Position numbers and translations under genes: made by a program
Part shown: one piece after another, positions 1-4,840 of the stretch
How positions within the stretch are numbered: position 1 is the first letter of the stretch
Layout of the letters: each line of letters opens with the position of its first letter
Origin: Promethearchaeota archaeon
GTDB taxonomy: Archaea > Asgardarchaeota > Lokiarchaeia > Sigynarchaeales > SOKP01
Assembly: GCA_019894655.1 (NCBI GenBank)
Contig: JAGXNZ010000151.1
Span: forward strand, 1-7,845
Direction: 5' to 3'
Length of the DNA: 7,845 nt
The notes under the pieces: generated by a model
The model's input: only the letters and a program-made list of their open reading frames with translations
The model's database searches: none
Told to the model about the DNA's origin: nothing

Positions 1-2
1 CT

Positions 3-395
3 CATCATGCTGCAGAAATTCCTTTCTTTTTAGGAATGGGTAATAGTTCTATATTCATGCTAATTGGAAAAACACACACTAAGCGTAATCGATTTGGTCG
101 GGAAAAGTTGATAGACTTATCTATGAATTATCTTGCTAATTTTGCACGAACCGGAAATCCAAACGGAGAAGGTTTACCTAATTGGTATCCTTGGAGCAAT
201 ACCAAAGGAAAAGATAAAATACTTGTCCTTGATTCTGACATTGATGATTTAAGGATTTCCTATTTAAATGATATCCTTACTGTGAAGAGCGTTATTGACC
301 TCATTAATTCTGAACTTAAAGAACCTGAATTAGGAACGATCCTCTCCTATCTTGACGAGTTTATACCATTTGGTGTAAAAGAATCTGGATTATAA
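3..395 (+). CDS. Type-B carboxylesterase, C-terminal part (5' end outside window)
   Basis: This is the last 130 residues of an alpha/beta-hydrolase of the carboxylesterase type-B (COesterase) family, which hydrolyses carboxylic ester bonds. The frame is open to the left edge and begins HHAAEIPFFLG. That matches the family block around the catalytic histidine (H-G/A-x-E-[IL]-P-[FY]-[VF]-F-G), so the second histidine, codon 6-8, is the probable catalytic one. About 60 residues on, FARTGNPNGEGLPNWYPW is the equally typical C-terminal block of the family. The ATG at 36 lies inside the domain and is not the true start. The serine nucleophile and acidic residue must lie upstream. The C-terminal tail of about 50 residues after the WYPW block is ordinary for the family. 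A run of seven T follows the stop. The substrate cannot be deduced from this fragment. Confidence 0.88.
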   Translation, partial: HHAAEIPFFLGMGNSSIFMLIGKTHTKRNRFGREKLIDLSMNYLANFARTGNPNGEGLPNWYPWSNTKGKDKILVLDSDIDDLRISYLNDILTVKSVIDLINSELKEPELGTILSYLDEFIPFGVKESGL

Positions 396-400
396 AGAAA

Positions 401-407
401 TTTTTTT
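401..407 (+). terminator. Oligo-T terminator after the esterase
   Basis: Seven consecutive T begin five bases after the esterase stop codon, with no obvious hairpin before them. Archaeal RNA polymerase can terminate on short U-tracts alone, so this is a plausible intrinsic terminator. The evidence is position and composition only. Confidence 0.4.
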
Positions 408-439
408 AATCGGATTTCCCGATATGGTCGAGTAGACAA

Positions 440-521
440 ATGTCTAAAGAAAAGTGAATTATTGGCTGTTGCTGGTATAGTTTTCTCATTAGTAATTGCT
501 AATTTAGCAAGGGATAAATAA
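440..521 (+). pseudogene. Small single-membrane-helix protein, frameshifted near its start
   Basis: An ATG at 440 opens MSKEK and hits TGA after five codons. In the neighbouring frame, from codon 453-455 on, the reading is SELLAVAGIVFSLVIANLA followed by RDK and the stop TAA at 519-521. One extra A in the GAAAAG run at 449-454 would join the two into a protein of about 27 residues: a short charged N-terminus, one hydrophobic helix of about 18 residues, and a positive end, as in a single-pass membrane microprotein. Its stop TAA overlaps by one base the ATC at 521 that sits where the next gene should start, which looks like a former TAATG coupling. No family is recognised. A real frameshift, a sequencing or assembly error in a homopolymer, or a chance hydrophobic stretch are all possible. 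Confidence 0.35.
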
Positions 522-940
522 TCGCGAAATATAAAATATGTAATGCGTGTGGAACAAGCGTGGGTTTCTCAGAAGAAAGATGTCCTTCTTGTAAGCTCGC
601 TCTAAATTTTAGAGTAGTTAATGATGTATCAGAGTCGGAATCAATACATAAGGCTGAAGGAAAGTTTTGTAATTATTGTAATATTAAATTAGATCAAGAC
701 TCTATGTTTTGTAAATTATGTGGAAGAGCTATTAGAAAACCAAGATATATATCCCTTGAAACTAAAAGGGAAGTATGGAGACGAGATATGGGTAGATGTG
801 TAGAGTGTGGCTCAAAAGAACTGTTAGAATAAGACCATATAATACCTTTCAGTAAAGGTGGTAGCAACAATACCCAAAATATCAGAGTATTATGTCAAGA
901 GTGTAATAGAAATAGAGGCAATGACATTGAAAAATTTTAG
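521..940 (+). pseudogene. Double zinc-ribbon HNH endonuclease, interrupted by TAA and lacking a normal start
   Basis: The frame is open from 518 and, counted from the ATC at 521, encodes two zinc ribbons (C7xxC10...C21xxC24 and C50xxC53...C64xxC67). An HNH nuclease module follows. It has KREVWRRDMGRCVECGSKE, with C93 and C96 of the structural zinc site. After an in-frame TAA at 830-832 (codon 104) it continues DHIIPFSKGGSNN with catalytic H106, then N120 and the second zinc pair C125xxC128, and stops at 938-940. In HNH proteins an aromatic residue usually precedes DH, so TAT or TAC to TAA would be a one-base nonsense change. A GTG at 560 could start a shorter protein, but it would cut through the first ribbon. 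The upstream product (103 residues) would hold zinc ribbons without a complete nuclease. HNH genes of this type are often defence-linked or mobile, but nothing here shows mobility. Decay is more likely than recoding, because the start is also lost. Confidence 0.75.
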
Positions 941-944
941 GTTC

Positions 945-952
945 TTTTTTTT
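945..952 (+). terminator. Oligo-T terminator after the HNH pseudogene
   Basis: Eight consecutive T begin four bases after the TAG that closes the HNH frame. This fits an archaeal U-tract terminator. No hairpin is apparent in front of it. Confidence 0.4.
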
Positions 953-1202
953 AGAAATTGATATACTCTGATTAATTTTATTTTTTGTTTTTTGCTTATA
1001 TAGATTCCATTAATATCGATAATATGGTTCTTACCAACATACCGCCAACATTTCCACTATTTTCATCAAAGACCCCTTAATTTTTTTTAACATCCATTTC
1101 CTCTTTTTATCCTTAAAGGGTGGGAAGTCGGTAAGAACTTTCTTTTTTTTATTCCCTCTCGCCTCTAATTTTTCCTTTATATTCGGGTGGTTTCAAAAAT
1201 AG
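953..1202. other. T-rich intergenic stretch, no gene seen
   Basis: Neither strand holds a convincing reading frame here. The longest frames with a start that I noticed on the minus strand are about a dozen codons. The plus strand carries several further T-runs (around 969-983, 1081-1088 and 1143-1150), which could serve as extra termination signals. The only structure I see is a long-range inverted repeat: GTTCTTACC at 1027-1035 with GGTAAGAAC at 1130-1138, and inside it 1072-1080 with 1113-1121 (8 of 9 pairs). I see no tRNA, snoRNA boxes or CRISPR repeats. Confidence 0.5.
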
Positions 1203-1210
1203 TATAATAA
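1203..1210 (+). promoter_or_regulatory. TATA-like promoter element of the Hel308-like gene
   Basis: TATAATAA with an A-rich flank on its left resembles an archaeal TATA box with a purine-rich BRE position. The usual spacing to the transcription start of about 25-27 bases puts the start near 1232. That leaves a leader of roughly 15 bases before the ATG at 1247 and places the ATG at 1225 upstream of the transcript. No Shine-Dalgarno-like sequence precedes 1247. Confidence 0.45.
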
Positions 1211-1246
1211 AAAAGGTTAAGATAATGTACGAAGAAATTGCAACCT

Positions 1247-3778
1247 ATGTCTCTTATTAATTATACGAACTCTAAAAATTTACAAGAACAAGAGGAAACC
1301 GATGAAGAAATATTTCAATACGTGCAAGACGAGCGCATCCTTCGAGTATTGTTCGAGCAAAAAATTTTTAAGCTCCGGGAAATTCAGAAAGAGGCGATCC
1401 AAAAAGGATTGTTCTTTCGAAAGTCTTTCCTCGTATGTGCTCCCTCGGGAAGTGGTAAAACTTTAATAGGGGAAATTAGCGCCGTAAATAACGTATTCCA
1501 AAAGTTCGGTAAGTCCATTTATTTAGTTCCCTATAAAGCGCTCGCCACCGAAAAATACATTCATTTCAAAAAGAGATACGAGCGGTTTGGAATTACGACC
1601 GAGCTGTCTATAGGAGACTACGACGTAGACGATTCCCGATTAGCTAAAGCAGACATAATAGTGACCACTTACGAGAAAATGGATTCAATTTTACGAAATT
1701 TTAACGAAAAAGAATGGATCTTCGATATTTCGACTATAATCATTGACGAAATTCACATTTTAGGAGAATCCAGCGGTTCTCGAGGTCCACGGTTAGAATC
1801 TTTAATAGTTAGGTTAAACGAGTTCTTACACCAACCGCAACTTATAGGGCTCTCAGCTACTATAAAAAATCCTAAATTCTTTAACGAGTGGCTATCGTCT
1901 CTCGGAAACGACACTACGCTAATAATATCTGACGCACGACCTGTTCCTTTACATTATCGAATAGAGATCACTCAAAATAAAAATTCGACTATAAAAAAAA
2001 TAATGAAAACGACTTTAAACGATGGGGGGCAAGTGTTAGTGTTTTTAAACCGAAGGAAGTCGACTCAACAGACTGCGAGCAACCTTAAAAATTTGGTAAA
2101 AACCCAACTAACCGAAGCCGAGTTAAAAGCTTGTAAAAAGGTAGAAGATAAGCTGAATAAAATTAAAGGAAGGCACACAGAGTTAAAGAAGATGGTTAAG
2201 TGCGGAGTGGCGTTCCATCACGCAGGACTGCTTCCAAAAGAACGCAAACTTGTCGAAGATGCCTATCGAAAACATATAATCAAAGTGATATGCTGTACCA
2301 CAACTTTAAGCGCCGGGATTAACGTACCCGCTCGAGTAGTTATCGTGAAAGATTTCAAGCGATATGTGACCTCAGGACACAATATAAAAAATTTTTCTGG
2401 ATACTATGAAAATGGAGACGGTTTTTCTTACTTTATGCCGTTTTCTGCTAATTCTATTTTTCAAATGCTCGGTAGAGCTGGAAGACCCGGACTTGATTCA
2501 GAAGGTTTTGGCTATTTACTTGCAAATAATATCGACGAAAGAGATTGGATCGAAGATCATTACTTCCAGAGCACTATTCCATCCGAAACTTATATTCCTG
2601 AATATAATGATTTAATTTCGGGGCTCAATAAGCTTAACACCTTAAAAGAGCAAGTCCTCCTACGAATCTACGAAGAGAAAAACATTACATTAGAAAAACT
2701 TAAAGATTTCTTCCAAAAAACTTATTTCTGGTTTGGCATTAAACAAAAAATGGCACATCAGCAGATTCCCATCGATCAGCTATTAATGATTAAAGAAATT
2801 AGTCCGGTAAACATTTTAAAACTTCACTCTGACCCGAAAAAAGTTAAAAGTTTATCGAACAACCACCACCAGATTAAAATCACTAAATTGACTAAATCAA
2901 ATATATCGGGCTATATTAAAAGCGATTTCGGAGTATTCTTTGCGGAATTCGACATCGACTTAGGGATAAGGTGCTCGTGCGGGTTTGAAAATGGGATATC
3001 CAACAGTTATTCAGACGATCAATTCTCTTTCGAGTTTTGTGACCATATAACTGCCCTTTTATTGCACCTAATCGGCATACCAGACCAGAACTTCCAGAAA
3101 TACGTCCAAGACATCGTTCCTAAGTCGGTAAAGAACCAATATGTGCTCAATTACCTTTTTGAAAAAGGGTTAATTATAAAGAGGGATAACGGAACTATTA
3201 AGTGTTCGCAATTCGGAAAGCTCATTATCCGATTGTATCTTTACCCTGTTTCAGGAGTCTTAATTCGATACAAACTCGAAAACACTGCAATAGAAACTTA
3301 CCAAGACATTGTAAAAGAAGCCTACGAAGTTTTAAAAGCTGAAATAAAAGTACGAGATTACAAATTACTCCAACCCGTCTTGGAGTGGTGCGACGAAGAG
3401 CCAATTGACGATATCTTGGAGCGACATAAGATCATGGCGGGCGATCTTTACGCAATTAAGGACAACTTAGAGAGGATTATAACTTTTATCGGGATTATCG
3501 CTGTCCACCTATCCGAGTCCGATGCACATATAGCGGAGGCTATGGTTAAAGTAGCGGAAATGTCCGAAACGCTTAAAATTCGAGTGCATTACGGGATCAG
3601 CGAAGAATTATTCGATCTGGTCTTGAGGTTAGACAATGTAGCTAGAATGAGAGCGAGGATATTGTATAGTGCTGGATATCATACTGCGACTAAGGTAAAA
3701 AAAGAAAATCCTTACATACTAAACCGAAAGACCGGCTTAGGGATTAACTTGTGTAAAAAAATCATAGGGAAGAAATAA
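1247..3778 (+). CDS. Hel308-like Ski2-family DNA helicase with an inserted SWIM zinc finger
   Basis: ATP-dependent 3'-5' DNA helicase of the Hel308 group, which in archaea unwinds forked DNA at stalled replication forks. Numbered from the ATG at 1247 (843 aa), it shows Walker A APSGSGKT (65-72), DEIH (167-170), LSAT (202-205), the HHAGL block, TTLSAGINVPA (motif V) and QMLGRAGRP (406-414). After the motor come a winged helix, a ratchet-type segment with GDLYAI, and a C-terminal helix-hairpin-helix region with YGISEE and RMRARILYSAG, all in Hel308 order. It is longer than the usual 700 or so residues because a SWIM finger (CxC at 576/578, CxH at 598/600) sits within the winged helix. The in-frame TTG at 1238 would add three residues; I prefer the ATG because of the promoter spacing. 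The gene stands alone and converges with the Hef operon. The Hel308-type C-terminus argues against other Ski2-like helicases. Confidence 0.9.
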   Translation: MSLINYTNSKNLQEQEETDEEIFQYVQDERILRVLFEQKIFKLREIQKEAIQKGLFFRKSFLVCAPSGSGKTLIGEISAVNNVFQKFGKSIYLVPYKALATEKYIHFKKRYERFGITTELSIGDYDVDDSRLAKADIIVTTYEKMDSILRNFNEKEWIFDISTIIIDEIHILGESSGSRGPRLESLIVRLNEFLHQPQLIGLSATIKNPKFFNEWLSSLGNDTTLIISDARPVPLHYRIEITQNKNSTIKKIMKTTLNDGGQVLVFLNRRKSTQQTASNLKNLVKTQLTEAELKACKKVEDKLNKIKGRHTELKKMVKCGVAFHHAGLLPKERKLVEDAYRKHIIKVICCTTTLSAGINVPARVVIVKDFKRYVTSGHNIKNFSGYYENGDGFSYFMPFSANSIFQMLGRAGRPGLDSEGFGYLLANNIDERDWIEDHYFQSTIPSETYIPEYNDLISGLNKLNTLKEQVLLRIYEEKNITLEKLKDFFQKTYFWFGIKQKMAHQQIPIDQLLMIKEISPVNILKLHSDPKKVKSLSNNHHQIKITKLTKSNISGYIKSDFGVFFAEFDIDLGIRCSCGFENGISNSYSDDQFSFEFCDHITALLLHLIGIPDQNFQKYVQDIVPKSVKNQYVLNYLFEKGLIIKRDNGTIKCSQFGKLIIRLYLYPVSGVLIRYKLENTAIETYQDIVKEAYEVLKAEIKVRDYKLLQPVLEWCDEEPIDDILERHKIMAGDLYAIKDNLERIITFIGIIAVHLSESDAHIAEAMVKVAEMSETLKIRVHYGISEELFDLVLRLDNVARMRARILYSAGYHTATKVKKENPYILNRKTGLGINLCKKIIGKK

Positions 3779-3784
3779 AATCTC

Positions 3785-3792
3785 TTTATAAG
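3785..3792 (+). promoter_or_regulatory. Possible TATA box for the 95-aa gene
   Basis: TTTATAAG is a good archaeal TATA match lying seven bases after the helicase stop. It would predict a transcript starting near 3812 with a leader of about 70 bases. An alternative weaker box, TTAAAATA at 3810-3817, would give a shorter leader. Neither is decisive. Confidence 0.3.
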
Positions 3793-3795
3793 TTG

Positions 3796-3853
3796 TTTTT
3801 TACGATCCCTTAAAATACGCTACAATTCAACTCGGGGTAATTTTTTCCTTTTT
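3796..3853 (+). terminator. T-tracts downstream of the Hel308-like gene
   Basis: A T6 run at 3796-3801 and a pyrimidine-rich stretch at 3841-3853 follow the helicase stop on its own strand. Either could terminate its transcript. They overlap the presumed promoter and leader of the next gene, so the helicase and the 95-aa gene may also be partly co-transcribed. Confidence 0.3.
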
Positions 3854-3880
3854 AACTGTTCAATTTCTAGCATCAACATA

Positions 3881-4168
3881 ATGGATTCTGAGACCGAAAA
3901 CGATCCATTTGACCTGAACTTCTCAAAAAAAATAAGGATTAAAGAATTTTTAATCTTTATGGAATCTGAGGAAGGGCAGGACTGGTATATCATCAAAAAG
4001 TTCGATCGCTCAAAAGAGCAAAATTTAGAAGCGCTCAAATTCATTCAAAAAATAATTGAAAGCGATCCTGATATTAATTCAAGTCGCCTCGAAGGATATC
4101 TAAGGCAGCAACGCTTGTTCATGAAACGCTATTTGAACGAAGTTAATAAGAAACCTAATAACGATTAG
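3881..4168 (+). CDS. Small hypothetical helical protein (95 aa)
   Basis: I do not recognise this protein. It begins at ATG 3881 with no clear ribosome-binding site. It is highly charged and predicted helical by eye: an acidic N-terminus, then KIRIKEFLIFMESEEG, a central QDWYIIKKF, and two helical stretches (LEALKFIQKIIES and RLEGYLRQQRLFMKRYL), ending in a polar tail. There is no cysteine, no signal peptide and no membrane segment, so it is probably soluble and cytoplasmic. It follows the Hel308-like gene by 102 bases on the same strand and could be co-transcribed with it, but it has its own TATA-like sequences. A minus-strand frame of 74 codons overlaps it; the plus-strand product looks more like a real protein in composition. 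Its function is unknown. Confidence 0.6.
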   Translation: MDSETENDPFDLNFSKKIRIKEFLIFMESEEGQDWYIIKKFDRSKEQNLEALKFIQKIIESDPDINSSRLEGYLRQQRLFMKRYLNEVNKKPNND

Positions 4169-4229
4169 CGACAAGCGTGGATCACCCCTGTGAATTATTC
4201 CCGATTCCAGTTTATCTGAATTTCCTTGG

Positions 4230-4236
4230 TTTTTTT
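4230..4236 (+). terminator. Oligo-T terminator after the 95-aa gene
   Basis: A run of seven T lies about 60 bases after the stop codon of the 95-aa gene, in the gap between convergent genes. It fits an archaeal U-tract terminator for plus-strand transcripts. I see no comparable U-tract for the minus-strand operon that ends at 4307. Confidence 0.35.
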
Positions 4237-4306
4237 GAGTGACCCTCTTATTTCATCCAAATCAAATATTTAATGTCCCTGATGGCTTTCAATTATTTTT
4301 TGAATT

Positions 4307-4837
4307 TCAAAAGTTATTTCTCTTATACCTGTAATACAGGTCGTTGTCACCATTTTTAATCAATGTCCCACTTTTTTTCGCATTTCTAATTAGGATTTTC
4401 ACCTCTATCGCTGGAATTCCGTAATCTTTGGACATAATTTCGAGCATATACTTCGGAAACCGTTTATAAAGTTTTGAAAGCTCCGATAACATATCGGTAA
4501 ATTTCTCCTCGTAATCAGTTTCTTGATCCTCGCTTTTTACCGACTTTTTTTTACTTTTTGGTTGAGCTATGATATTTGTAGCTACAACAAAATCGCTTCC
4601 CGAGCGAAATTCAGGTATCGATAACTCTCCTTGTTTTTTTTTTACGGTATTCACAGCTTGCGTCAGGCCGTATACTACTTCACCATCTTTTAAAATATCC
4701 CTCACCTGGTAATTTCGACCACACCTTAAACATTTTTTAGTTTTCTGCACGGTTTTTACGTAGGAATACTGCTGACATTTTTTACAAGCGAATATTAAGT
4801 AAGCACTTTCGTCTTTTTTAAATGCAAGATCTTCCAT
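4307..4837 (-). CDS. DUF1922-like zinc-ribbon protein with C-terminal winged helix
   Basis: This 176-aa protein starts with an archaeal zinc-ribbon module: YLIFACKKCQQYSYVK, with C18xxC21, then KCLRCGRNYQVRD, with C36xxC39. The spacing and the lead-in of the form 'IF-C-x-C-x-x-Y' resemble DUF1922 (DUF5817 is a similar alternative). A charged linker rich in lysine and serine (about 80-110) follows. The last part, about 115-170, reads as a winged helix: FPKYMLEIMSKDYGIP, an IEVKILIRNAKKSG helix and a short beta wing ending DLYYRYKR. The start is ATG 4837, three bases after the stop of the Hef-like gene, with a good ribosome-binding site inside that gene's end. It is the last gene of the operon. 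A nucleic-acid-binding or adaptor role for the helicase is my inference; no enzymatic motif is visible. The zinc-ribbon reading is firm, the DUF name less so. Confidence 0.82.
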   Translation of the reverse strand: MEDLAFKKDESAYLIFACKKCQQYSYVKTVQKTKKCLRCGRNYQVRDILKDGEVVYGLTQAVNTVKKKQGELSIPEFRSGSDFVVATNIIAQPKSKKKSVKSEDQETDYEEKFTDMLSELSKLYKRFPKYMLEIMSKDYGIPAIEVKILIRNAKKSGTLIKNGDNDLYYRYKRNNF

Positions 4838-4840
4838 CGA

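Noticed and set aside
830..832. Possible recoding of the in-frame TAA in the HNH gene
   Set aside because: Known archaeal stop recoding concerns UAG (pyrrolysine) or UGA (selenocysteine). I see no reason for UAA to be read through, and the missing start codon favours gene decay or sequence error.
2406..2615. 69-codon plus-strand frame inside the Hel308-like gene
   Set aside because: It lies wholly inside the helicase over motif VI, in another frame, with no domain signature.
3820..4044. 74-codon minus-strand frame opposite the 95-aa gene
   Set aside because: It has no promoter or ribosome-binding signal I can see, and it overlaps a more protein-like frame on the plus strand. Its serine- and leucine-rich make-up is typical of an antisense shadow.
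4298..4312. Inverted repeat TTTTGA-ATT-TCAAAA at the end of the zinc-ribbon gene
   Set aside because: It is only A/T-rich with a three-base loop, overlaps the stop codon, and has no U-tract after it on the minus strand, so it is not a convincing terminator.
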